A program made the translations under genes and the position numbers. DNA of 27,227 bases, from positions 1 through 27,227 of the forward strand of contig CABUZK010000023.1 in NCBI GenBank assembly GCA_902496115.1, in the 5' to 3' direction. The notes beneath the pieces are model-generated. The model had not been told where the DNA came from. It saw only the letters and a program-made list of their open reading frames with translations, and did no database searches. The stretch is from an uncultured Collinsella sp. (GTDB lineage Bacteria > Actinomycetota > Coriobacteriia > Coriobacteriales > Coriobacteriaceae). This document shows, in pieces, positions 5,452 through 15,033 of the stretch (positions are counted from its first letter, which is position 1; each line of letters starts with the position of its first letter).

Positions 5452-7674
5452 ATGGAGAAGCATAAAGTGATCTGCCCGTACTGCGGCGCCGGTTGCCAGT
5501 TTAACCTCTTGGTCCAAAACGGCCAGGTCGTGGGTACCGAACCGCTCAACGGCATCACCAACCAGAGCGAGCTGTGCCTTAAGGGCATGAGCGGCTACGA
5601 CTTCATCAACGACACCAAGATCTTGACTCCTCGCGTACTGCACCCGATGATCCGTCGCACTAAGGGCGCGGATCTTGAGCGCGTAAGCTGGGACGAGGCA
5701 CTGGATTTCACCGCATCTAAGATGCAGGCCATAATTGACGAATATGGTCCTAACGCTGTCATGACCACCGGCTCTTCGCGAGGCGGCGGCAATGAGGCGA
5801 ACTACGTCATGCAGAAGTTTACGCGTGCGTGCATCGGCACTCACAGCGTGGACAACTGCGCCCGTACTTGACACGGCCCTACTGTCCTCGGTCTGATGGA
5901 CACGGTTGGTTCAGGTTGCATGTCATGCTCCATCCCCGGTATGGAGGATGCGGGCTGCATTTTCCTCTTCGGCTATAACCCTGCCGATTCGCACCCCATC
6001 GTCGCAAGGCGTATCGTGCGAGCCAAAGAAAAGGGTTGCAAGATCATCGTCGCCGATCCGCGCCATATCGAAACCGCGCGTATCGCCGATCTCTACCTTC
6101 CGATCAAGAATGGTTGCAACGTCGCGTTCCTCAACGCCTTTGCCAACTGCTTGGTCAACGATGGCCTCTACGACAAGGAATTCGTCGCCGAGCACACGAA
6201 CGGCTTTGACGAGTGGTGGGAGACCATCAAGAACTACACTCCCGAATCCGTACAGGACATCACGGGTGTCGAGCCCGCGCTGATCCACCAAGCTGCCGAG
6301 ATGTACGCCACGGCGAAGCCTTCCGCCATCATTGGCTGGGGTATGGGCGTATGCCAGCAGAAGCAGAACCTGAAGACGGTGCACACCATCGCCTCCATCG
6401 CCTGCGTTGCCGGCCAGATCGGCAAACCCAATTCCGGCCTCGCGCCCGTGCGCGGTCAGAACAACGTCCAGGGCTCCTGCGATATGGGCATGCTGCCCAA
6501 CCTGTACCCTGGCTACCAGAAAGTCACCGACCCGGCTGTGCGTGCCAAGTTTGCCAAGGCTTGGGGCGTGCCCGAGGAAAAGCTCCCGCTCGAGGAGGGC
6601 TACAAGCTCACCGACCTGGGCCACCTGGTCGACGAGGGCAAGGTGCACTGCTTCTACAACTACGGCGAGGACCCGGTGCAGACCGAGCCCGATTCGGCCG
6701 GAATGCGCAAGACGCTCTCCGAGCTGGATCTGTTCATTTGCCAGGACATCTTTATGACGCAGACGACCATGCTCGCCGACGTCATCCTGCCCGCTACCTC
6801 TTGGGGCGAGCACGAGGGTGTCTTTACCGCATCCGACCGTAGCTTCCAGCACTTTGACGCGGCCGTTCCGCCCAAGGGCGAGTGCCGTCACGACTGGGAG
6901 ATCTTCGCGGACCTGTCTACGCGCATGGGCTATCCCATGCACTACGACAACACCGAGCAGATCTGGAACGAGTGCATTAGCCTGTGCCCCAACTTTGTGG
7001 GCGCGACCTACGAGAAGATGGCTCCCGAGGGCGGTTACGCCCAGTGGCCCGTCAAGAGCACCGATGTGAACGACCACGGTACGCCCGACATGTTCGCTGG
7101 TGGCAAGTTCACCACCAAGGACGGCCGCGCCAACCTGATGGCACACGACTGGGAGGCGCCCTCCGAGCTTCCCGACGATGAGTACCCGCTCATCCTGTGC
7201 ACCGTCCGCGAGGTCGGCCACTACAGCTGCCGCTCGATGACCGGCAACTGCAAGACGCTGGCACTGCTTGCCGACGAGCCCGGCTTTGTCCGCATGAATC
7301 CCGCGGACGCCCAGGCACGCGGCATCAAGAATGGCGACATCGTCTCGATCCACAGCCGCCGCGGCCAGGTATACAGCCGCGCCGACGTGAGCGACCGCAT
7401 CAACAAGGGCACGGTCTATATGACCTACCAGTGGTGGATCGGCAAGTGCAACGAGCTGACCATGCACAAGGTCGACCCGGTCTCGCATACGCCCGAGGAC
7501 AAGTTCTCCGCCTGCCAGGTCGACGCTATCGCCGACCAGGTCTGGGCCGAGGGCGAGGTCGAGCGTCAGTACACCGAGCTCAAGCAGGCTCTGGTGGACG
7601 CCGCCGCTCCCCAGGACGTTGAGCCTGGCGCCGCCAAGTTCGACGACGAGACGCACGTGAATCAAATCGTGTAG
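5452..7674 (+). CDS. fdhF: Selenocysteine formate dehydrogenase H (in-frame UGA = Sec140)
   Basis: A 740-residue catalytic subunit oxidising formate to CO2, cytoplasmic, with bis-MGD and one 4Fe-4S cluster. Translation must read through TGA at 5869-5871. The residues around it, NCART-Sec-HGPTVLGL, match the active site of E. coli FdhF, and Sec falls at residue 140, the same number as in E. coli. The cluster ligands C8, C11, C15, C42 and the conserved K44 (CLKG) coincide as well. VRGQNNVQG carries the catalytic arginine (R334; R333 in E. coli). The C-terminal MopB-binding domain is present (MTYQWWIGKCNELT). ATG 5452 has a strong AAGGAGG site. A bacterial SECIS hairpin follows the UGA directly. 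The enzyme should deliver electrons to the Hyf hydrogenase encoded next. A standard gene caller will split or truncate this gene at the TGA. Confidence 0.97.
5869..5902 (+). promoter_or_regulatory. UGA selenocysteine codon and bacterial SECIS hairpin
   Basis: TGA at 5869-5871 is followed by an apical stem TGTCC-TC (5883-5889) / GA-t-GGACA (5895-5902) capped by loop GGTCT (5890-5894), with one bulged T at 5897. The E. coli fdhF SECIS has the same GGUCU apical loop and bulged U that SelB binds. The distance from the UGA to the loop is 18 nt, the same as I recall for E. coli fdhF. Confidence 0.88.
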
Positions 7675-7695
7675 TCCCGTTCTCGTTGGCTTTTT

Positions 7696-7738
7696 GGGCC
7701 GGGCGTCCCGTACGTTCGGGAGCCCGGCCCGTTATTTT
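7696..7738 (+). terminator. Strong hairpin between fdhF and hyfA (attenuator or partial terminator)
   Basis: GGGCCGGGC (7696-7704) pairs with GCCCGGCCC (7722-7730). Inside, TCCCG (7706-7710) pairs with CGGGA (7717-7721), giving 14 bp with a single bulged G and a 6-nt loop. GTTATTTT follows, a weak U-tract. It lies in the 78-nt gap before hyfA, within an otherwise tightly packed operon. Confidence 0.7.
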
Positions 7739-7752
7739 GAAAGGAAGTGGGG

Positions 7753-8370
7753 ATGAACCGCTTCATCGACATCAACCCGGAGAGGTGCATCGGCTGCGGA
7801 ACATGCCAGTCCGCCTGTGCCGACGCCCACCGGATGCAGGGTCTTCAGGATACGCCGCGCCTGGCGCTCGTGAAGACCGGCGGTATTTCGGCCGCCCTTG
7901 CCTGCCACCATTGCGAGGGTGCCCCCTGCGCCGAGGTCTGCCCGGTGAATGCCATCGAGCACGATGGCGATCGCATCCACGTCAAGGAGCAGGAGTGCAT
8001 CGGGTGCAGGCTGTGCGCCATCGCGTGCCCCTTCGGAGCCATCCATCCCGATGGCACGTCTATCGCCGGTGTCGCAGGCATGTGCGACCCGACGCCTTCG
8101 TATCCTAAGTCCCTGAGCAGCCTGCTTACGTGGGCTCCCGGCCAGTACACCTGCGCTGTTAAGTGCGACCTGTGCGCCTTCGATCCGGACGGTCCGCATT
8201 GTGTGGCGGCGTGCCCCACCAAGGCGCTGACCGTCATGGGCGGCGCGGCCGATCGCGAGCTCGACGAGGCCAAGCGCCTGCGCTCGATCGAAAACGGTCC
8301 GGTCGTCGACGTTACCGCTGTGGCCCAGGGTCTGTCCGAGAAAGCAGAAGGGAGCGTAAACAATGGATAG
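7753..8370 (+). CDS. hyfA: Hydrogenase-4 / FHL ferredoxin subunit HyfA
   Basis: A 205-residue polyferredoxin, closely like E. coli HyfA (the N-terminus MNRF then CIGCGTC is nearly the same). Its cysteine groups are CIGCGTCQSAC (C12-C22), CHHCEGAPCAEVCP, CIGCRLCAIACP and CDLCAFDPDGPHCVAACP. It should link FdhF to the hydrogenase peripheral arm. ATG 7753 follows AAAGGAAG; an in-frame GTG at 7747 is less likely because it overlaps that site. Its end overlaps hyfB by 8 nt, indicating translational coupling. The insertion between the third and fourth clusters (about 40 residues) is also seen in HyfA rather than the shorter HydN. Confidence 0.92.
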   Translation: MNRFIDINPERCIGCGTCQSACADAHRMQGLQDTPRLALVKTGGISAALACHHCEGAPCAEVCPVNAIEHDGDRIHVKEQECIGCRLCAIACPFGAIHPDGTSIAGVAGMCDPTPSYPKSLSSLLTWAPGQYTCAVKCDLCAFDPDGPHCVAACPTKALTVMGGAADRELDEAKRLRSIENGPVVDVTAVAQGLSEKAEGSVNNG

Positions 8371-10381
8371 CATGACGCTGTTTATCGCATCGCTTGCCGT
8401 CTCGTGCATCGGTGCGCTCGCCTCGGTTCTGCTGATTAAGGCCGACAACGCCGCCAAGACCGCCGGCTGCCTGATCGGCGCCGTCGCGGCCGTGCTGTCG
8501 TTCATCGCGGGCCTCGAGGCCGTGCTTGGCGACGTTTCGTCCCTCAACACGGTCTTCTTCTTCCCGTTCGCCCGTCTCGAGCTCTTGCTCAACGGCCTTG
8601 CGGGCCTGATCGTGGTCCTCATCTCGATTCTCGCCTTTGCGGGCTTCATCTACGGTCTGTCCTACTTCGACGAGTACCCGGGCAAGGTCGGGCGCGCCGG
8701 CTTCTTTATGAACACCTTCGTCGCCTCGATGATGCTCGTCATCACCGCCGACAACGTGTTCTGGTTCCTGGTCGCCTTTGAGCTCATGTCCCTTACGAGC
8801 TACTTCCTTGTCGTTATCGAGGAGAACAAGAACTCCATTAGGGGCGGTTGGCTCTACTTCGTCATCGCGCACGTGGGCTTCGTTCTCATCATGGCGAGCT
8901 TCCTGCTCATGACCAACGGCGTGGGCGGTTCCTTCAGCTTCAGTGATTTCCGTACGCATGACTTTGGACCCGCCGTCTCCTCCGCGTGCTTCGTCCTCGC
9001 GTTCTTCGGATTTGGCGCGAAGGCCGGTATCATTCCGCTGCACTCCTGGCTGCCCCAGGCGCACCCCGAGGCGCCGTCCAACGTGTCCGCCCTCATGTCC
9101 GGCGGCATGATCAAGATCGGCATCCTGGGAATCCTCAAGGTCGGTCTCGACCTGCTCGCGGGTTCGGGCGTCCAGCTCTGGTGGGGCCTCATGGTCCTGG
9201 TCTTCGGATCCATCTCGTCGGTCCTGGGTGTCGTCTACGCCCTCCACGAGCACGACATCAAGCGCCTGCTTGCCTATCACTCCGTCGAGAACATCGGCAT
9301 CATCTTGCTCGGTGTCGGCGCGTCCATGACGGCGCACGCCCTGGGCAACGACGTCATCGCGACGATCGCGCTCATGGCCGCCCTCTACCACACGCTCAAC
9401 CACGCCATGTTCAAGGGCGAGCTGTTCCTCGGCGCGGGCTCCCTGCTCTATGCCACGGGTACGCGCAACATGGAGAAAATGGGCGGTCTGTTCCGCCGCA
9501 TGCCGGTCACGGCCGTCTGCTTCCTCATCGGTGCTCTTGCCATCTCGGCCATCCCGCCGCTCAACGGCTTCGTTTCCGAGTGGTTCACCTACCAGTCCCT
9601 GTTCAACATCTCGACGCTCTCCGACCCGGTCGTCATGGTGTTCGCCGTCGCCTCCGCGGCCGCCCTCGCCATCACCGGTGCCCTGGCCGTCACGTGCTTC
9701 GTGAAGGCCTACGGCGTCTCGTTCGCGAGCAGCCCTCGTTCCCAGGAGGCCGCGAACGCCAAGGAGTCCCCGGCTCCGATGTTGTTCTCGCAGATGCTCC
9801 TCGCGGCCATCTGCGTGGTACTGGGAATCGGCTCCCCGGTCATCGCCCCGGTTCTGGGCGACGTCGCCCAGAGCGTGCTTGCCGGCTCCGCCGTCACAGC
9901 CACCTCGGGCGTGTCTCTCGTGAACGAGATTTCCGGTGCCGCCACCTCCACCCCCGCGATCGCCATCGCGCTCGTGGTCCTCACCGGCCTCGCGTTCGCG
10001 TTGAGGTCCTGCCTCGGCGCCAAGGCCCCCGCTAAGAAGACCGACCCTTGGGCGTGCGGCTACGAGCCCAACGAGCACATGCCCGTCGTCGCCACGAGCT
10101 TCGCGTCCGACGTCGAACTCTTCATGGGCCCGCTCTACACCCTGCGCGAGGTATGCACCAAGATCTGCTGGTCCATCGCGCACGTGTTCCAGAAGCTCAC
10201 CGGTGTCGCCCAGGGCGTCGAGCCCCTGCCCGACCGTTTCCTGGTCGATGCACCGAGCGAGGGTGCCGACAAGCTGGCCGGCCTCGCCTCCAAGATCGAG
10301 GGCGGCAACTACTCCGTATACATCTGCTACATCGTCGCGGCGCTCGTGGTCTTCCTCGTGCTCGCCGTGGTCATGGTCTAG
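8363..10381 (+). CDS. hyfB: Hydrogenase-4 membrane subunit HyfB (NuoL/antiporter-like)
   Basis: A 672-residue polytopic membrane protein, the same length as E. coli HyfB. Family landmarks are FELMSLTSYFLV (acidic residue in a membrane helix), GFGAKAGIIPLHSWLPQAHP, then PSNVSALMSGGMIKIGI, HDIKRLLAYHSVENIGI and LNHAMFKGELF. These belong to the Mrp-antiporter/NuoL-M-N family, thought to move H+ or Na+ when driven by the redox arm. The start is coupled to the end of hyfA, with AAGGGAG upstream. The C-terminal part contains the PWACGYEP motif and a final hydrophobic anchor. From here to hyfF the codon use is strongly biased to C-ending codons (TCC, GTC, CTC), suggesting high expression. Confidence 0.93.
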   Translation: MDSMTLFIASLAVSCIGALASVLLIKADNAAKTAGCLIGAVAAVLSFIAGLEAVLGDVSSLNTVFFFPFARLELLLNGLAGLIVVLISILAFAGFIYGLSYFDEYPGKVGRAGFFMNTFVASMMLVITADNVFWFLVAFELMSLTSYFLVVIEENKNSIRGGWLYFVIAHVGFVLIMASFLLMTNGVGGSFSFSDFRTHDFGPAVSSACFVLAFFGFGAKAGIIPLHSWLPQAHPEAPSNVSALMSGGMIKIGILGILKVGLDLLAGSGVQLWWGLMVLVFGSISSVLGVVYALHEHDIKRLLAYHSVENIGIILLGVGASMTAHALGNDVIATIALMAALYHTLNHAMFKGELFLGAGSLLYATGTRNMEKMGGLFRRMPVTAVCFLIGALAISAIPPLNGFVSEWFTYQSLFNISTLSDPVVMVFAVASAAALAITGALAVTCFVKAYGVSFASSPRSQEAANAKESPAPMLFSQMLLAAICVVLGIGSPVIAPVLGDVAQSVLAGSAVTATSGVSLVNEISGAATSTPAIAIALVVLTGLAFALRSCLGAKAPAKKTDPWACGYEPNEHMPVVATSFASDVELFMGPLYTLREVCTKICWSIAHVFQKLTGVAQGVEPLPDRFLVDAPSEGADKLAGLASKIEGGNYSVYICYIVAALVVFLVLAVVMV

Positions 10382-10398
10382 AGAGGGGAGAGGATATT

Positions 10399-11322
10399 AT
10401 GAACATCGTTCTTGCGATGGCGCAGGGCCTCGTGGTCATGCTGGTCGCGCCCTTCTTCTCCGGCCTCGCCCGCGTGATTCGCGCGAAGATGCACAATCGC
10501 CGCGGTCCGTCCATCCTTCAGGATTACCGGGACCTCGCGAAGCTCATGGCGCGTCCCGAGTCCGTGAGTTCCGACTCGAGCTTCGTGCTGCGCATCATGC
10601 CGCCGCTGTTCCTCGCGGTGTCGTTTATGCTCGCCATGGGCCTGCCCATGTTCACGCTCCAGAGCCCCATGCCCGTCTTTGGTGACGCCATCACCATCAT
10701 GTACGCGCTCGCGCTGTCCCGCTTCTTCTTCGCGCTGTCCGGCGTGGATTCCTCCAACGCCTACGCGGGCTTCGGCGGTATCCGCGAGCTCCTCATGAGC
10801 GTGCTCATCGAGCCGTCCATGCTCATCGCGCTGTTCACCGTCGCCATCGTGTGCGGCTCCACGGACATTGCGACCATGGGTCAGCACATCGTTACGGGCA
10901 ACGTCTCGAGCGTCGTCGCCGTTATCCTCGCCGGCGTCGCCTTCGCGGCCGCCTGTTACATGGAGCTCGGCAAGCTTCCGTTCGATCAGGCCGAAGCCGA
11001 GCAGGAGCTCCAGGAGGGCCCGCTCGCCGAGCTCTCCGGCCCGTCCCTGGCCATGATGAAGCTCGCCATGGGCATGAAGCAGGTCGTGGTCGTCGCTTGG
11101 TTCACCTCCATCTTCATCCCCTGGGGAGAGCCCGCGACCATCGGCGTCACCGCTCTCGTGGGCGCCGTCGTCTTCCTCGTCAAGTGCCTGGTCGATTTCG
11201 TCGTCTGCGGCGTGCTCGAGAACTCCGTTTCCCGTTCGCGCTTCAAGGTGCTCGGTAACCAGACCTGGGCCGTCGTCGGCATCGCGGTCCTCGCGTTCGT
11301 CTTCGTCGTCGTAGGCGTGTAG
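10399..11322 (+). CDS. hyfC: Hydrogenase-4 membrane subunit HyfC (NuoH-like)
   Basis: A 307-residue membrane protein homologous to HyfC/HycD and NuoH, which anchors the soluble hydrogenase arm to the membrane and links it to the antiporter subunits. Typical segments are RVIRAKMHNRRGPSILQDYRDLAKL and DSSNAYAGFGGIRE near residue 120, followed by the acidic loop MELGKLPFDQAEAEQELQEG, which matches the family quinone-site/arm-contact loop. The start at ATG 10399 follows GAGAGGGGAGAGG, 17 nt after hyfB; longer in-frame starts would overlap hyfB extensively. Confidence 0.93.
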   Translation: MNIVLAMAQGLVVMLVAPFFSGLARVIRAKMHNRRGPSILQDYRDLAKLMARPESVSSDSSFVLRIMPPLFLAVSFMLAMGLPMFTLQSPMPVFGDAITIMYALALSRFFFALSGVDSSNAYAGFGGIRELLMSVLIEPSMLIALFTVAIVCGSTDIATMGQHIVTGNVSSVVAVILAGVAFAAACYMELGKLPFDQAEAEQELQEGPLAELSGPSLAMMKLAMGMKQVVVVAWFTSIFIPWGEPATIGVTALVGAVVFLVKCLVDFVVCGVLENSVSRSRFKVLGNQTWAVVGIAVLAFVFVVVGV

Positions 11323-11338
11323 GGAGAAGGGAGAAACT

Positions 11339-12796
11339 ATGTCAATCGAATCGAGCTTGTCCCTCTTTGCCATGGTGGCGATCGCCGTCCCCATGCTGGG
11401 CTCCCTGCTCATCGTCATGCTGCCGCGTCCCTACGCTAAATGGATCTGCGCCTTTGCCGGCGGCATCGCCACGGTCGCTTCCGTTGGCTTGGCCGCGACG
11501 TTTGCCGGAAACGGCATGAACGCGGTCGATGTAACCTGGGCGAGTATGGGCCAGACCTTGGTCATGGGCTTCATATTCGACCGGATGAGCACGCTGCTCG
11601 CACCCGCGTTCGTCGCTATCGGCCTGCTCGTCGTCATCTATTCGTTCCCGTACATGAGCGATAAGAATAAGGAGCATCCCGACGCGCCCCGTCGTCGCTT
11701 CTACGTGTACTTCTCCACGTTCATCGGCGCCATGGCCGGTCTCGCCTACAGCTCCACCATCGTCGGCCAGCTCGTTTTCTTCGAGATCACCGGTGTGTGC
11801 TCCTGGGGCCTCATCAGCTACTACATGACGCCCACGGCCAAGAAGGCCGGTATGAAGGCGCTCATCATCACCCATATCGGCGCTCTGGGACTCTACATCG
11901 GCGCGGCCTTCCTGTTCGCCGGAACCGGCACGTTCGCGCTGAGCGCGATCTCCCAGCTCGATTCCGGTATGAAGACCGTCGTGCTGCTGCTCATCCTGTT
12001 CGCTGCTTGGGCCAAGTCCGCCCAGTTCCCGCTCTACATGTGGCTGCCCTCCGCAATGGAGGCCCCCACGCCCGTTTCCGCCTACCTTCATGGCGCGTCC
12101 ATGGTTAAGGTCGGCGTGTGCGTGTTCGCCCGCGCTCTTGCGAGCGCCGGCGATATCCCCGAGATCGTCGGTTGGGTCGCCATCATCGACGCCGTCGTGA
12201 CCATGCTCTTCGGCTTCCTCATGTACCTGCCCCAGAAGGATATGAAGCGCCTGCTCGCCTTCTCGACGATCGCGCAGCTCGCCTACGTGTTCTTTGGCCT
12301 GGGCCTCTCCGTGTTCGGAAGCCAGATGGCGTTTAACGGCGCCGTCGAGCACATCTTCAACCACGCGTTCACCAAGACCCTGTTCTTCCTCATCGCTGGC
12401 TCTCTCAGCTTCACGCTGGGAACCCGTATGCTGCCCAAGATCCAGGGCCTCATGAAGAAGTACCCGGTCACGGGCGTGGGCTTTGCGGTCGCCGCGACCG
12501 CTATCGCCGGCGTGCCCCCCATGAGCACGTTCTTTTCCAAGTTCCAGATCATTTCCGGTGGCTTCGCGGTTGGTGCTACCAACACGGTCATCTTTGTCCT
12601 CGTGTGCGTCATGGTCGTCGAGACCGTCGCCACCTTCGCATGGTTCCTGCGTTGGATGGGTAAGGTCCTGCCCGGTGAGCCGAGCGAGACCGTGGCCGCC
12701 GGCCAGCCCCTTCCGCGCGCCATGGCGTTCGTGTTCGTCGTCCTCATGATCATGGTCGTCGTCGCCGGTCCTCTGTCCTCTAGTTGGATGGGTTAG
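11339..12796 (+). CDS. hyfD: Hydrogenase-4 membrane subunit HyfD (NuoL/M/N-like)
   Basis: A 485-residue polytopic membrane protein (E. coli HyfD is about 479). The antiporter-family motif is clear: AWAKSAQFPLYMWLPSAM, then EAPTPVSAYLHGASMVKVGV, then KDMKRLLAFSTIAQLAYVF and FNHAFTKTLFFLIAGSL. E. coli Hyc (FHL-1) lacks this subunit, so its presence argues for the Hyf (FHL-2) type complex. ATG 11339 is preceded by GGGAGAAGGGAG, 16 nt after hyfC. Confidence 0.92.
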   Translation: MSIESSLSLFAMVAIAVPMLGSLLIVMLPRPYAKWICAFAGGIATVASVGLAATFAGNGMNAVDVTWASMGQTLVMGFIFDRMSTLLAPAFVAIGLLVVIYSFPYMSDKNKEHPDAPRRRFYVYFSTFIGAMAGLAYSSTIVGQLVFFEITGVCSWGLISYYMTPTAKKAGMKALIITHIGALGLYIGAAFLFAGTGTFALSAISQLDSGMKTVVLLLILFAAWAKSAQFPLYMWLPSAMEAPTPVSAYLHGASMVKVGVCVFARALASAGDIPEIVGWVAIIDAVVTMLFGFLMYLPQKDMKRLLAFSTIAQLAYVFFGLGLSVFGSQMAFNGAVEHIFNHAFTKTLFFLIAGSLSFTLGTRMLPKIQGLMKKYPVTGVGFAVAATAIAGVPPMSTFFSKFQIISGGFAVGATNTVIFVLVCVMVVETVATFAWFLRWMGKVLPGEPSETVAAGQPLPRAMAFVFVVLMIMVVVAGPLSSSWMG

Positions 12797-12806
12797 GAGG
12801 TAGGAC

Positions 12807-13460
12807 ATGGGTTATTCGTTAGTCAATATCCTGGGCGGTCTTCTGATCGTGACCTCCACCATGGTGGTCGTCTCGAAGACCATCCCGTCCGCCATCAAGT
12901 GGTACGCGATCCAGTCGGTTGTCCTGGTGGGCGTGCTGCTCACCCTGGGCCTCACCACCGGTGCCACCGAGCTTCTCATGTGGGCCGCGTCGGCCTTCGT
13001 CACCAAGGTGATCCTCGTTCCGTTCATTCTCAACCGTGCCTACAAGAAGATGGGTTCGCCTGCCGATAGCACGCTGACCTCCTCCATCAAGCCGGCCTGG
13101 ACCATCATCCTCACCGGTCTGGAGGTGGCCGTCTGCTTCGCGGTGGTCACGCGCCTGAGCCTGCCCACCGCCGAGGTGGCCACTCCGGCCCTCGCCATCA
13201 GCTTCGCGCACTTCTTCGTCGGCCTCACGTGCATCATCTCCCAGCGCAACATCCTCAAGCAGATCTTCGGGTACTGCCTTATGGAGAACGGTAGCCACGT
13301 GACGCTCGCTCTGCTCGCGCCCACGGCCCCCGAGATCATCGAGATCGGCATCGCCACCGACGCCATCTTCGCCGTCATCATCATGTCCGCCGTCGTCGTG
13401 AGGATTTGGAACGACACCAAGTCGCTCGACTCCCACGACCTGACCGAATTGAAGGGGTAG
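12807..13460 (+). CDS. hyfE: Hydrogenase-4 membrane subunit HyfE
   Basis: A 217-residue hydrophobic protein (E. coli HyfE is 216). It starts MGYSLVNILGGLLIVTSTMV and has several membrane helices; charged residues within helices and the N-terminal NuoK-like character fit HyfE. It is specific to the Hyf complex and absent from FHL-1. The ribosome site AGGAGGTAGGAC directly precedes ATG 12807; the gene sits 10 nt after hyfD and 3 nt before hyfF. Confidence 0.9.
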   Translation: MGYSLVNILGGLLIVTSTMVVVSKTIPSAIKWYAIQSVVLVGVLLTLGLTTGATELLMWAASAFVTKVILVPFILNRAYKKMGSPADSTLTSSIKPAWTIILTGLEVAVCFAVVTRLSLPTAEVATPALAISFAHFFVGLTCIISQRNILKQIFGYCLMENGSHVTLALLAPTAPEIIEIGIATDAIFAVIIMSAVVVRIWNDTKSLDSHDLTELKG

Positions 13461-13463
13461 GCC

Positions 13464-15029
13464 ATGGATGTTTCAATGCTGACGGTCGCCCTGCTCGCTT
13501 GTCCTCTCGTGTTCTCCCTGATTATGGCTGCGCTCCCCAAGACGACGTCCTACAACGTCTTCGCGGGGCTCAACACCATCTCCGTCGCGGCGACCCTTGT
13601 CCTTTCGGTCGTCACCGCGGGAACCATGCTCTCGAGCGGGCAGAATATCGACGCTTTGGGCCTGTGGCTCCATCTCGATTCGCTCTCGTCGATCTTCGTC
13701 CTTCTGGTAGGCATCATCGGGTTCATCACCGGCGTGTACTCCATCTCCTATATCAAGATCGATATCGAGGAGAAGACCATGCCGGCCGAGCGCACCAAGC
13801 AGTACTACGCGCTGTTCAGCCTGTTCGTCTTCACGATGCTGCTCGCCTGCCTGTCCAACAACATCATCCTCACCTGGGCGGCGGTCGAGGCCACTACGCT
13901 GTCGACCGTGTTCCTCGTGGGCATCTACAAGAACAAGCAGGCGCTCGAGGCGTCTTGGAAGTACGCGATGGTCTGCACCGCCGGTGTGGCCTTCGGCCTG
14001 TTCGGCACGCTGCTCATCTACGCGAACGCCGCCGATATCATGCCCAACGCGCATGAGGCCGCCTTCCTCACCTCCATCATGCCCTACGCCGACCAGTTCG
14101 ACCCGATGCTCGTGCGCCTCGCGTTCGCGTTCATCGTCATCGGCTTCGGCACCAAGGCGGGCCTGTTCCCCATGCACACCTGGCTGCCCGACGCGCACTC
14201 CCAGGCTCCGAGCCCGGTCTCCGCGCTGCTCTCGGGCGTGCTGCTCAAGTGCGCCATGCTGGTGATCATCCGCTTCTACTCCCTGTCCATCATCACGGTG
14301 GGCGACACCTATCCGCGAACGCTCCTGCTCATCCTGGGCACGCTGCCCATCCTGGTGGCTGCCCTGTGCATCTTCAAGCAGGACGATATCAAGCGCCGCT
14401 TCGCGTACTCCTCCGTCGACAACGTCGGCGTGGTCGCGCTGTGCCTGGGTATCGGTGGCCCGCTCGGTATCGCCGCCTGCCTGCTGCACTGCATCTTCCA
14501 CGGCTTCACGAAGGCGCTCGCCTTCTGCATGGCCGGTAACATCCAGCACATCTACCACACCCGCGACCTGAACAAGATCAAGGGCGTCGTCGAGATCGCT
14601 CCCGTCACGGCAGCGCTCACCATCATCGCCCTGCTCGCGCTCGCCGCCTTCCCGCCGTTCGCCCTGTTCATCTCCGAGTTCCTCACCTTCGTGGCCGGCG
14701 TTCAGTCCGGTCCCATCTGGGTGGTCGTGCTCGTGGCCATCGGCCTCACCGGCGTGTACTTCGCCCTTACCGGCATCGCGCTCAAGTCCATCTTCGGCAA
14801 GGCGCCCGAGGGCATGAAGCGCCACGAGGTGCCCGCCCTCATGATCATCCCCGAGATCGCCCTCGCGATCGTGGTCATGTGGTTCGGTATCGCCACCCCG
14901 GTCGCCATCACGAGCGGCGTCGAGGATGCAACGTCCGTCGTTTTGAACCAGAGCGTCGAAGAGCTCCACGAGGCCCCTCTCTACCGCATGGTGTTCAGTT
15001 CCCAGACCAAGACAAGTGAGGTGAATTAG
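13464..15029 (+). CDS. hyfF: Hydrogenase-4 membrane subunit HyfF (NuoL/M/N-like)
   Basis: A 521-residue membrane protein (E. coli HyfF about 526), the third antiporter-like subunit. Motifs: GFGTKAGLFPMHTWLPDAHS, then QAPSPVSALLSGVLLKCAML, DDIKRRFAYSSVDNVGVVAL and LHCIFHGFTKALAFCMAGN. Together with HyfB and HyfD it gives three candidate ion channels. The gene starts 3 nt after hyfE; AAGGGG near the hyfE stop serves as the ribosome site. It ends 4 nt before hyfG. Confidence 0.93.
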   Translation: MDVSMLTVALLACPLVFSLIMAALPKTTSYNVFAGLNTISVAATLVLSVVTAGTMLSSGQNIDALGLWLHLDSLSSIFVLLVGIIGFITGVYSISYIKIDIEEKTMPAERTKQYYALFSLFVFTMLLACLSNNIILTWAAVEATTLSTVFLVGIYKNKQALEASWKYAMVCTAGVAFGLFGTLLIYANAADIMPNAHEAAFLTSIMPYADQFDPMLVRLAFAFIVIGFGTKAGLFPMHTWLPDAHSQAPSPVSALLSGVLLKCAMLVIIRFYSLSIITVGDTYPRTLLLILGTLPILVAALCIFKQDDIKRRFAYSSVDNVGVVALCLGIGGPLGIAACLLHCIFHGFTKALAFCMAGNIQHIYHTRDLNKIKGVVEIAPVTAALTIIALLALAAFPPFALFISEFLTFVAGVQSGPIWVVVLVAIGLTGVYFALTGIALKSIFGKAPEGMKRHEVPALMIIPEIALAIVVMWFGIATPVAITSGVEDATSVVLNQSVEELHEAPLYRMVFSSQTKTSEVN

Positions 15030-15033
15030 CACC

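Noticed and set aside
5869..5871. Stop codon splitting fdhF, suggesting a pseudogene or two proteins
   Set aside because: The reading frame continues directly with the conserved HGPTVLGL, Sec falls at residue 140, a SECIS hairpin follows, and selA, selB and tRNA-Sec are present.
8312..10183. Very long open frame on the minus strand opposite hyfB (about 620 codons)
   Set aside because: It is the GC-rich mirror of hyfB codons: low-complexity His/Arg/Asp/Glu-rich product, no ribosome site, no family motifs. The same applies to the long minus-strand frames opposite brnQ, fdhF, hyfD, hyfF, hyfG and the enzyme at 20396.
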